A stretch of DNA of 64,000 nucleotides from contig NZ_CP100416.1 in NCBI RefSeq assembly GCF_026017845.1, positions 2,517,492-2,581,491 on the forward strand, given 5' to 3'. Positions 58,190 through 64,000 of the stretch are shown here, piece after piece. Below the pieces are notes generated by a model. It made no database searches and was not told where the DNA came from. It saw nothing but the letters and a program-made list of their open reading frames with translations. Made by a program: the position numbers and the translations under genes. Source of the stretch: Amycolatopsis mediterranei. GTDB taxonomy: Bacteria > Actinomycetota > Actinomycetes > Mycobacteriales > Pseudonocardiaceae. Each line of letters begins with the position of its first letter. Position 1 is the stretch's first letter.

Positions 58190-58879
58190 TCAGACTCCCG
58201 CCGTGGCCGCCCAGAACGGCCCGGTGAGACCCGCCTCGGCGAAGTAGGCGACGGCGTCGTCCGGTTCGCGCCGCCGGTAGCCGCGCTCCAGCCGGCCCGC
58301 GTACCAGCCACGGGCCAGCCGCCAGAGGGTGACCAGGTCGAGCACGGAACCCTTGGGCTGCCCGGTTTCCGCCAGCCAGGCGTCCACACAGGACTCGCAG
58401 CAGAAGAGGCGCTGGTTCGCGCACGTGTGCAGGACGTCGTCCCACATCCGGGCGGCGGGCACCAGGAAGTGCGCCACCTGAACGCCTTCGGGCGGCACGG
58501 TCCGGTTCACGACCAGCGCGTGCGGCTGCCCGCAGCCGGGGCAGCGGGTTGCGACGAGCACCTCCGGCTCGGCGTCGACCAGGTGCGGGATGGCGAACGA
58601 GTCCCACGCGCAGCCGCCCCACCACAGCGTGTGCGCGCCCATCACGGAGAAGCCGAGCGACTTCGCGGCGAAGGGGTGGGCCAGGACGACGTGCTCGCAC
58701 TCGTCGAGCACCAGGTGGTGGGCGTCGGCGAGGCGGTGCAGGGCCTGCTTCGCGACGGCCAGCGACCCGCCCGCGGCGTCGGCCAGCTCCGGCCCGCTCG
58801 GCGCGCGGCCGTGGCGGGCGAAGGCGCGGTACACCGCGAGACGCACATCCTCGTCCCAGCTCGCGTCGTCGTCCCGCAT
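58190..58879 (-). CDS. Organomercurial lyase (MerB)-like protein
   Basis: This 229-residue protein has the MerB fold order: a helical winged N-terminus (residues 10-60), then FAAKSLGFSVMGAHTLWWGGCAWDSFAIPHL containing the CxxD pair (Cys90, Asp93) equivalent to the catalytic Cys96/Asp99. The later Cys-rich stretch HTCANQRLFCCESCVDAWL provides the third Cys. MerB splits carbon-mercury bonds. No merA, merR or transport gene is nearby, so an unrelated role is possible. ATG 58879 has TAAACT 6 bases upstream. It lies 60 bases before the GGPP synthase gene on the same strand. Confidence 0.8.
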   Translation of the reverse strand: MRDDDASWDEDVRLAVYRAFARHGRAPSGPELADAAGGSLAVAKQALHRLADAHHLVLDECEHVVLAHPFAAKSLGFSVMGAHTLWWGGCAWDSFAIPHLVDAEPEVLVATRCPGCGQPHALVVNRTVPPEGVQVAHFLVPAARMWDDVLHTCANQRLFCCESCVDAWLAETGQPKGSVLDLVTLWRLARGWYAGRLERGYRRREPDDAVAYFAEAGLTGPFWAATAGV

Positions 58880-58885
58880 CGTGCC

Positions 58886-58891
58886 AGTTTA
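58886..58891 (-). promoter_or_regulatory. Probable -10 element of the MerB-like gene
   Basis: On the minus strand TAAACT ends 6 bases before ATG 58879. Confidence 0.5.
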
Positions 58892-58962
58892 GTCCTCGAA
58901 GGTGACTCGAATGACTGTCCCGCGACGCGGACGGGGGCTCCCGCATGGCGGGCGGCGGCCCT

Positions 58963-58968
58963 TAACAT
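58963..58968 (+). promoter_or_regulatory. Probable -10 element of metF
   Basis: TAACAT ends 6 bases before ATG 58975 in the 95-base divergent gap with the MerB-like gene. Confidence 0.5.
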
Positions 58969-58974
58969 GCGGGT

Positions 58975-59859
58975 ATGACGTCGGTGATCGAGCGGTTGCG
59001 AGGAGACGGGCCGAAGTTCTCCATCGAGTTCTTCCCACCCCGGGACACGGCGGACGAGGCCGTCCTCTGGAAGGCGATCCGGGAGCTCGAGCCGTACGAC
59101 CCGGCCTACATGTCAATCACCTACGGCGCCGGCGGCTCCAGCCGCGACGGCACGATCCGCAGCATCGCCCGCGTCGCGACCGAGACGACGCTGGTGCCGA
59201 TGGCACACCTGACCGCGGTCAACCACTCCGTCGCCGAGCTGCGCAACGTGATCGGCTGGTACGCCTCGGTCGGCGTCCGCAACATCCTCGCCCTGCGCGG
59301 CGACCCGCCGGGCGACGTCTACGGCGACTGGATCCCGCACCCGGAGGGCCTCCAGTACGCCGAAGAGCTGGTCCAGCTGGTGCGCTCGCTCGGTGACTTC
59401 TGCGTCGGCGTGTCGGCGTACACCTACGGACACCCGCGCTCGCCGGACCTCGAAACGGACACGAAGTACCTGGTCCGCAAGCTGCGGGCGGGCGCGGACT
59501 TCGCGATCGCGCAGCTGTTCCACGGCGCCGAGGACTTCTTGCGGCTGCGCGACCGGGTCGCCGCGACCGGCTGTGACGTGCCGGTGCTGCCCGGCGTGAT
59601 GCCGCTGACGACGTGGCGGACGCTGCAGACGACGATCAAGCTGTCCGGCGCGCCGGCGCCCCGGAAGCTCCTGGACCGGCTCGAACCGCTGGCCGAGGAC
59701 CCCAAGGCGTTCCGCGCGGCGGGCATCGACGTGACCACGGAACTGTGCGAGAAGCTGATCGCCGAGGGCGTGCCGAACCTGCACTTCTACACGTTCAACC
59801 GCTCGAAGGCGACCCGCGAGGTGATCGCCCGGCTCGGCCTCGTCCCGGCCCGTGCTTAA
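58975..59859 (+). CDS. metF: Methylenetetrahydrofolate reductase MetF
   Basis: This 294-residue FAD TIM barrel reduces methylene-THF to methyl-THF for methionine synthesis. FSIEFFPPRDTADEAVLW carries the catalytic Glu, SITYGAGGSSRDGT and MAHLTAVNHSVAELRNVIGWYASVGVRNILALRGDPP form the folate/FAD site, and LFHGAEDFLRLRDR, PGVMPLTTW and LHFYTFNRS follow. It is of the canonical bacterial type, about 290-300 residues. ATG 58975 is supported by the leaderless spacing of TAACAT. GC-rich hairpins lie just after the stop. Confidence 0.96.
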   Translation: MTSVIERLRGDGPKFSIEFFPPRDTADEAVLWKAIRELEPYDPAYMSITYGAGGSSRDGTIRSIARVATETTLVPMAHLTAVNHSVAELRNVIGWYASVGVRNILALRGDPPGDVYGDWIPHPEGLQYAEELVQLVRSLGDFCVGVSAYTYGHPRSPDLETDTKYLVRKLRAGADFAIAQLFHGAEDFLRLRDRVAATGCDVPVLPGVMPLTTWRTLQTTIKLSGAPAPRKLLDRLEPLAEDPKAFRAAGIDVTTELCEKLIAEGVPNLHFYTFNRSKATREVIARLGLVPARA

Positions 59860-59871
59860 GGCTGTGACAAA

Positions 59872-59907
59872 CCGGGCTTCGCCCGGGCCGGGGGCTCCGC
59901 CACCCGG
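59872..59907 (+). terminator. Double GC-rich hairpin after metF
   Basis: CCGGGC-TTC-GCCCGG (59872-59886) is followed by a second stem, CCGGG and CCCGG (59888-59907), 12 bases after the TAA. There is no T-run. The sequence resembles intergenic repeats common in high-GC actinomycetes. Confidence 0.6.
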
Positions 59908-59950
59908 ACCCCCGAACTGAAGTACGTACCACCAGCTACACGTGGCCCGG

Positions 59951-59956
59951 TAGCGT
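59951..59956 (+). promoter_or_regulatory. Probable -10 element of the DUF885 gene
   Basis: TAGCGT ends 7 bases before ATG 59964, supporting that start over the in-frame GTG 59955, which overlaps the hexamer. Confidence 0.4.
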
Positions 59957-59963
59957 GCGGCGC

Positions 59964-61652
59964 ATGGCTTCTACTGCTTCCGAAGGCGTGCACGAAATCT
60001 GTGACCGCTACGTCGACGACTACGTGGCCGCGGACCCGGTCGCGGCGACCGTCCACGGCGTCGCCGGCCACGACCACCGGCTGACCGACTACTCGGCGGC
60101 CGGCTTCGCCGAGCGCGCCGGCCTGGCCGCGCGGGCGCACGCGGCCGTCACCGCCGCCGAGCCGCGGGACGCCGCCGAACGCGCCGCCAAGGCCGTGTTC
60201 ACCGAGCGCGTCGGCCTGGAGCTGGAGATCCACGAGGCCTGCCTCGACGTGGCGGGCCTGAACGTCATCTCCAGCCCGGTGCAGGACCTGCGGATGGTGT
60301 TCGACCTGATGCCCGTGGAGACCGAGCAGGACTGGGCGGTCGTCTCGGCCCGGATCGCCGAGGTGCCCCGGGCACTCGCGAACGTCCGCAGCGGCCTGCT
60401 TTCGGCGGCCGACGCGGGGCGCGTCTCGGCGCTGCGTCAGGTCGCGAAGGTGGCGGAGCAGTGCGAGACGTGGGCAGGGCTGAAGGAGGAGAAGAGCTTC
60501 TTCACCGAGCTCGTCGGCGGCGCGTCTTCGCAGGGGGACGCCTTGAAGGCGGACCTCGCGCACGGCGCGCGGGCCGCGGACGAGGCGTTCGCGGAGTTCG
60601 CCGGGTTCCTGCGGGCCGAGCTGGCGCCGAAGGCCCCGGTCAAGGACGCCGTCGGCGAGGACGTCTACCGCCTGTGGTCGCGCTACTTCGTCGGCGCGGC
60701 ACTGGACCTGCGGGAGGCCTACGAGTGGGGCTGGGCGGAGTTCGCCCGGATCGAGGCCGAGATGCGCGCGGTGGCGAACCGGATCAAACCGGGCGCATCG
60801 CCGGCCGAGGCGGCGGCGGTCCTGGACGCCGACCCGCGCTACCGCGTCCGCGGCCGTGCGGAGTTCGAGGCGTGGATGCAGCGCCTGTCCGACGACGCCC
60901 TGGAATCGTTGCGCGGCAAGCACTTCGACATTTCCGACCGGGTGATGGCGCTGGACTGCAAGATCGCCCCGCCGGGCGGTGGAGTGGGCGCGTACTACAC
61001 GCCCCCGAGCGAGGACTTCGCGCGTCCGGGCCGGATGTGGTGGTCGCTGCCGGCGGGCCGCGACGAGTTCAGCACCTGGCGCGAGACGAGCACGGTGTAC
61101 CACGAAGGAGCGCCGGGCCACCACCTCCAGATCGCGACGGCGGTGGACCAGTCGGGCGGGCTGAACAAGTACCAGCGGCTGCTGGCGTTCACGTCGGGCC
61201 ACGCGGAGGGCTGGGCCCTGTACGCGGAGCGCCTGATGGAGGAACTGGGCTACTTGTCCGACGACGGCGACCTGCTGGGAATGCTGTCGGAGCAGCTGTT
61301 CCGCGCGGCCCGCGTGGTGGTGGACCTGGGCATGCACCTGGAGCTGGTGATCCCGGCCGGAACGGGCTTCCACGAGGGCTCGCGGTGGACGCCCGAGCTC
61401 GGGCTGGAGTTCATGCTGGCCCGCACCATCACGGACCAGGCCCACATCCGCGACGAGATCGACCGGTACCTGGGCTGGCCGGGCCAGGCCCCGGCGTACA
61501 AGATCGGCGAGCGCCTCTGGCTGGCGGCCCGGTCGGAGGCCCAGGCCCGCGCCGGGGCCGGGTTCGACATCAAGCACTTCCACACGGAGGCGCTGAAGCT
61601 GGGCGGAATGGGGCTGGACACCCTGCGGGAGCAGCTGGCCGGCCTGGACTGA
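59964..61652 (+). CDS. DUF885 family metallopeptidase-like protein
   Basis: This 562-residue, largely helical protein carries the family motif TVYHEGAPGHHLQIA (HExxxGHH, resembling a zinc-peptidase site). RLLAFTSGHAEGWALYAERLMEELGYL follows about 35 residues later and probably supplies the third ligand. The N-terminus CDRYVDDYVAADPVAATVHGV is typical. There is no signal peptide, so it acts in the cytosol. The family is annotated as putative dipeptide or oligopeptide hydrolases; substrates are unproven. A strong terminator follows the stop. Confidence 0.88.
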   Translation: MASTASEGVHEICDRYVDDYVAADPVAATVHGVAGHDHRLTDYSAAGFAERAGLAARAHAAVTAAEPRDAAERAAKAVFTERVGLELEIHEACLDVAGLNVISSPVQDLRMVFDLMPVETEQDWAVVSARIAEVPRALANVRSGLLSAADAGRVSALRQVAKVAEQCETWAGLKEEKSFFTELVGGASSQGDALKADLAHGARAADEAFAEFAGFLRAELAPKAPVKDAVGEDVYRLWSRYFVGAALDLREAYEWGWAEFARIEAEMRAVANRIKPGASPAEAAAVLDADPRYRVRGRAEFEAWMQRLSDDALESLRGKHFDISDRVMALDCKIAPPGGGVGAYYTPPSEDFARPGRMWWSLPAGRDEFSTWRETSTVYHEGAPGHHLQIATAVDQSGGLNKYQRLLAFTSGHAEGWALYAERLMEELGYLSDDGDLLGMLSEQLFRAARVVVDLGMHLELVIPAGTGFHEGSRWTPELGLEFMLARTITDQAHIRDEIDRYLGWPGQAPAYKIGERLWLAARSEAQARAGAGFDIKHFHTEALKLGGMGLDTLREQLAGLD

Positions 61653-61658
61653 GCGCTT

Positions 61659-61693
61659 CTCGGGCGCCGGCGGTTTCGCCGGCGCCCGAGTTT
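61659..61693 (+). terminator. Strong intrinsic terminator after the DUF885 gene
   Basis: CTCGGGCGCCGGCG (61659-61672) and CGCCGGCGCCCGAG (61677-61690) form a perfect 14-bp stem with the 4-base loop GTTT and are followed by TTT. Confidence 0.9.
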
Positions 61694-61709
61694 CGTCGCC
61701 GCGTTGCCG

Positions 61710-61799
61710 ATGCGCGCCTGCATCGCGAGGAAACGCGGGCCGGAGGGGCTGCGCGCCTTCGCCGACGTCGTGCGCGCCTTCTGGGGCCGGAAATCCTGA
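61710..61799 (+). CDS. 29-residue frame, possible gene remnant
   Basis: ATG 61710 to TGA 61797-61799 encodes a basic peptide containing RGPEGLRAFADVVRAFWG. There is no ribosome site, and no longer homologue was recognised. It could be the surviving end of a deleted gene or a chance frame. Confidence 0.2.
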   Translation: MRACIARKRGPEGLRAFADVVRAFWGRKS

Positions 61800-61868
61800 A
61801 CTCCGCGCCGCTCCGGCTCGGGGGAAAACCCGTCGCGCTCACCCGGGCCTCGCCGGTAGGTTCGCCCC

Positions 61869-61910
61869 GTGCGCCGGATCCTCTTCGTCACCCCACCGCC
61901 TCGCGCCTGA
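61869..61910 (+). promoter_or_regulatory. Possible leader peptide VRRILFVTPPPRA and hairpin upstream of the EamA gene
   Basis: TAGGTT (61857-61862) ends 6 bases before GTG 61869, which opens a 13-codon frame with three successive Pro codons (CCA CCG CCT) before the last two sense codons (CGC GCC) and TGA. Directly after it, GCGGGGTGGT (61911-61920) pairs with ACCGCCCCGC (61967-61976) with one G-U, enclosing a further hairpin. The layout resembles a ribosome-stalling attenuator ahead of a transporter gene. It is unproven. Confidence 0.4.
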
Positions 61911-62016
61911 GCGGGGTGGTCCCTCGCCGCGCGGCCTTCGAGGCCCGCGGCCGATTCGTGCTGAGCACCGCCCCGCGTCGTCGATCTCCCTTTCCTTCGA
62001 CGCAGGAGCGTTTTCC

Positions 62017-62886
62017 TTGGTGTCTCTCCCCACGCGCGCCCGTTCTTCGGCCGCGCTCGTCCTCGCCGGTGTCCTCTGGGGCACCGGCGGCCTCGCCGGC
62101 TCGCTGCTCGGCGGCCTCTCCGGCCTCCACCCACTCGCCGTCGCCGACTACCGGCTGCTCGTCGGCGGCGGGGTCGCCACCCTCTTCGTCCTCCTGACCG
62201 GCGGCACCTTCCCGCGCACGCCCGGAGCCGTCCGGCGCACCCTCGCCGTCGGCGGCCTGTTCGCCCTGTTCCAGGCGAGTTACTTCGCCGCCGTCGCGCT
62301 CAGCTCGGTGAGCGTCGCGACCATGACCACGATCGGTGCCGCGCCCGTCTTCGTCACCCTCGCGTCGGTGCGGAAACTCCGTCGCTGGACGGTGGTGTCC
62401 GTGGCGGGCACCCTCGCCGGCCTGGTGCTGCTCCAGTGGTCACCGGGCGAAGCGATTTCATTCGGAGGCCTCGGCTGCGCCTTGCTCGCGGCAACGGGCT
62501 TCGCGGCCCTCACGCTGCTCACCGCGAAGCCGGTCGAAGGCCTGGAGCCGCTGTCGACGACGGCGTTCGGCTGCCTCACCGGCGGTCTGCTGCTCGTCCC
62601 GGTCGCGAGCTGGTCCGGCATGGCGATCCCGCTGCACGCGGACGTCCTCGCGCTCGTCTGCTACCTCGGCGCCGTCCCGACCGCGCTCGCGTACGCCGCG
62701 TACTTGCGCGGCCTGGCCGACGCGCACCCCGTGCTCGGCTCGCTCTCGGCGGTGCTCGAGCCGCTGACGGCCGCGGTGCTCTCCGCCGCGTTGCTCGGTG
62801 AACGGCTGGGCGTCACGGCGTGGTGCGGCGCCGCCGTGCTGGTCGCGGCGCTGGTCGTCGGCTACTGGCGTCCCGAGCCGCGCTGA
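62017..62886 (+). CDS. EamA/DMT-family transporter
   Basis: This 289-residue protein has ten predicted membrane helices in two EamA repeats. The first starts ALVLAGVLWGTGGLAGSLLGGL and ends with VATMTTIGAAPVFVTLASV. The second ends ALAYAAYLRGLADAHPVLGSLSAVLEPLTAAVLSAALLGERL, the typical DMT repeat end. It is probably an exporter of a metabolite or drug. AGGAG (62004-62008) is 8 bases before TTG 62017 and 11 before GTG 62020; either may be used. An upstream short frame may regulate it. Confidence 0.88.
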   Translation: MVSLPTRARSSAALVLAGVLWGTGGLAGSLLGGLSGLHPLAVADYRLLVGGGVATLFVLLTGGTFPRTPGAVRRTLAVGGLFALFQASYFAAVALSSVSVATMTTIGAAPVFVTLASVRKLRRWTVVSVAGTLAGLVLLQWSPGEAISFGGLGCALLAATGFAALTLLTAKPVEGLEPLSTTAFGCLTGGLLLVPVASWSGMAIPLHADVLALVCYLGAVPTALAYAAYLRGLADAHPVLGSLSAVLEPLTAAVLSAALLGERLGVTAWCGAAVLVAALVVGYWRPEPR

Positions 62887-62904
62887 GGGCCGTTGCCCCT
62901 CGGC

Positions 62905-63477
62905 TCAGCGCGGGTCGAGGGGCAGCGGCCGCCCCAGGATCGCGAACGGCCGCGGGTCGCCCGCGAAGTGGTAGTCGCGCAGGACGTCGACGAAGCCCGT
63001 GCGGCGGTAGAGCTTCCACGCCCGGCTCGTGCCCTCCGGCGTCGACAGGAGGACGTTCGCGTTCGGGACGCCTTCCAGGAGGCTGCGCAGCAGGTCCTCG
63101 CCGATCTGGTGGCCCTGGTTCTCCGGCCGGACGTGGATCTCGGTCAGCTCGAAGTAGTCCGAAAGCCAGCGGTCGGCCTCGGCGGCCCCGGCCCGGCGGC
63201 TCAGGCCGTGGCGCACCTGCTCGTGCCACCACTGCCCGGCGCGGCCGCGGTAGCCGTAGGCCACGCCGAGCAGGACGTCGTCGGCGTCGAGCGCGGCCAT
63301 GCAGCGCCAGCCCTCGCGCAGCGCGTGGGTGAGCCACATCGGCGCGCGCTGCTCGGCGGTGCCGGCCGGGTACCGCATCGCCCGGACGTAGATGTCGAGC
63401 GCTTCGGGCAGGCGGGCGCGGAACTCGTCCGGGGAGAGCCGGACGTAGCGAGAGCAGCCGGCGGGCATCGCGGTCAC
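62905..63477 (-). CDS. GNAT-family N-acetyltransferase
   Basis: This 190-residue protein has LPEALDIYVRAMRYPAGTAEQRAPMWLTHALREGWRCMAALDADDVLLGVAYGYRG at the front, the core strand LTEIHVRPENQGHQIGEDLLRSLLEGVP with an acetyl-CoA loop (QGHQIG), and the final VLLSTPEGTSRAWKLYRRTGFVDVLRDYHF. The substrate is unknown. GTG 63477 is used because it overlaps the stop of the upstream YbaK-type gene (GTGA). Confidence 0.88.
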   Translation of the reverse strand: MTAMPAGCSRYVRLSPDEFRARLPEALDIYVRAMRYPAGTAEQRAPMWLTHALREGWRCMAALDADDVLLGVAYGYRGRAGQWWHEQVRHGLSRRAGAAEADRWLSDYFELTEIHVRPENQGHQIGEDLLRSLLEGVPNANVLLSTPEGTSRAWKLYRRTGFVDVLRDYHFAGDPRPFAILGRPLPLDPR

Positions 63478-63998
63478 GGCTGCCCATCTTCCTCCGCGCC
63501 GGCGAGCGCGCCCGGGGTGCCCCCGGTCAACGCCACCAGCCCGGCGAAGGTCGTGGGGAACACGGCCTTCGGGTGCCCGGCGGCGGCCCAGACGACGTCG
63601 TGGGCGCGCAGCGCGGTGTCGACCAGGGTGGGCAGCGGCGCGGGGTGCCCGACCGGGGCGACTCCGCCGATCGGTTGCCCGGTGTGCGCTCGCACGAAAT
63701 CGGCGTCGGCCTTGGCGATTTCGCCCCCGGCCAGCCGTTCGAGGGCGGCCGGATCGGCGCGGTGGGCCCCCGACGTCAGCGCGAGGAGCGCTTTTTTGTC
63801 GGACCCCAGGCGGAAGATGAGGCTGTTGGCGATGGCCCCGACGGGCACGCCGAGTGCGTCGGCCGCCTGAGCGGCGGTCCGGACCTCGGCGGGCAGGACA
63901 CGGATGCCCTCGGCGGCGCCGCGCGGGGCCGCGTCGGCCCCCGCGGCGCCCCCCCGGGGCGCCGCCGGGTGCGCCCGCGCACACGTGTACCCCTGGGC
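63474..63998 (-). CDS. YbaK/EbsC-type aminoacyl-tRNA deacylase-like protein (partial)
   Basis: The frame is open to the right window edge. RTAAQAADALGVPVGAIANSLIFRLGSDKKALLALTSGAHR is followed by GQPIGGVAPVGHPAPLPTLVDTALRAHDVVWAAAGHPKAVFPTT, the YbaK fold with the GGVxPxG active-site loop. Family members hydrolyse mischarged tRNAs such as Cys- or Ala-tRNAPro. The N-terminal part near the edge is Ala/Gly/Pro-rich and unconserved, so the true start may lie inside or beyond the window. It is coupled to the GNAT gene. Confidence 0.82.
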   Translation of the reverse strand, partial: AQGYTCARAHPAAPRGGAAGADAAPRGAAEGIRVLPAEVRTAAQAADALGVPVGAIANSLIFRLGSDKKALLALTSGAHRADPAALERLAGGEIAKADADFVRAHTGQPIGGVAPVGHPAPLPTLVDTALRAHDVVWAAAGHPKAVFPTTFAGLVALTGGTPGALAGAEEDGQP

Positions 63999-64000
63999 TA

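Larger units (their letters stand above)
61694..62016. other. Intergenic region with small frames upstream of the EamA gene
   Basis: This stretch of over 300 bases without an established gene holds two things: a 29-codon frame (61710-61799), and a promoter-like TAGGTT (61857-61862) followed at 6 bases by a 13-codon frame and then GC-rich hairpins up to about 61976. The remaining bases to 62003 carry no recognised signal apart from the AGGAG before the EamA start. Confidence 0.6.

Overview
The window is a 64-kb chromosomal segment from a high-GC actinomycete. Several things point to the Pseudonocardiaceae, most probably an Amycolatopsis-like organism (inference, not a database match). These are the strong GC bias at third codon positions, GTG/TTG starts, many apparently leaderless promoters, F420-type enzymes, a helix-turn-helix/DUF397 pair, and gene order shared with Mycobacterium (hisH-priA...hisF-x-hisI...trpE-x-trpC-trpB-trpA-lgt; and aroG/pknL/Rv2175c/idsA2/metF). 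No rRNA, tRNA, CRISPR array or insertion sequence was seen.

Region 1 (about 1-10.6 kb) is histidine biosynthesis: hisH, priA, hisF, a small membrane protein gene, hisI and a DUF1304 gene. The priA-hisF interval is split by an accessory block. It holds a truncated SDR gene, a 5'-truncated MarR gene, a TetR regulator, DUF1330, GNAT, PPOX/F420 and glycolipid-binding-type genes, a membrane protein, a SigE-type sigma factor with its membrane partner, and a secreted beta-propeller phytase. Region 2 (10.6-14.5 kb) has a DUF397/DUF5753 regulator pair, two tandem DUF3592 membrane proteins and a TetR regulator. Region 3 (14.6-19.7 kb) is the tryptophan pathway: trpE, a Trp-associated membrane protein, then trpC-trpB-trpA joined by 4-bp overlaps. 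There is no trpF, which fits a bifunctional PriA. A MerR regulator, a Uma2-type nuclease, a Tat-exported amidase and a secreted protein of unknown function follow.

Region 4 (23-28.1 kb) combines a glutamine-synthetase-like enzyme, an APC permease, an amidohydrolase and an M20 amidohydrolase, resembling a split fungal FluG locus. Region 5 (28.1-36.6 kb) is lgt, a perfect 53-nt palindrome with a tandem repeat, an SDR gene with a KstR-like operator, and gltB-gltD ending in a strong terminator. Region 6 (36.7-40 kb) is the most unusual gene: a solitary 1101-residue STAND NTPase with a RHIM-like amyloid motif at its N-terminus and a long helical-repeat tail. A secreted S1 protease and a TAP-type secreted peptidase follow.

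Region 7 (42.5-62 kb) contains the class II DAHP synthase, SDR/XRE regulator and WS/DGAT genes, and then flotillin-NfeD-like-PASTA kinase (pknL-like) as one minus-strand unit. An Rv2175c-like gene diverges from the kinase. An MFS/CGNR divergent pair shares one palindromic promoter. The minus-strand block GGPP synthase-crtI-crtB-LLM/F420 oxidoreductase comes next, downstream of an organomercurial-lyase-like gene, then metF and a DUF885 peptidase. The window closes with an EamA transporter preceded by a possible short leader peptide, a GNAT gene and a YbaK-type gene cut by the window edge.
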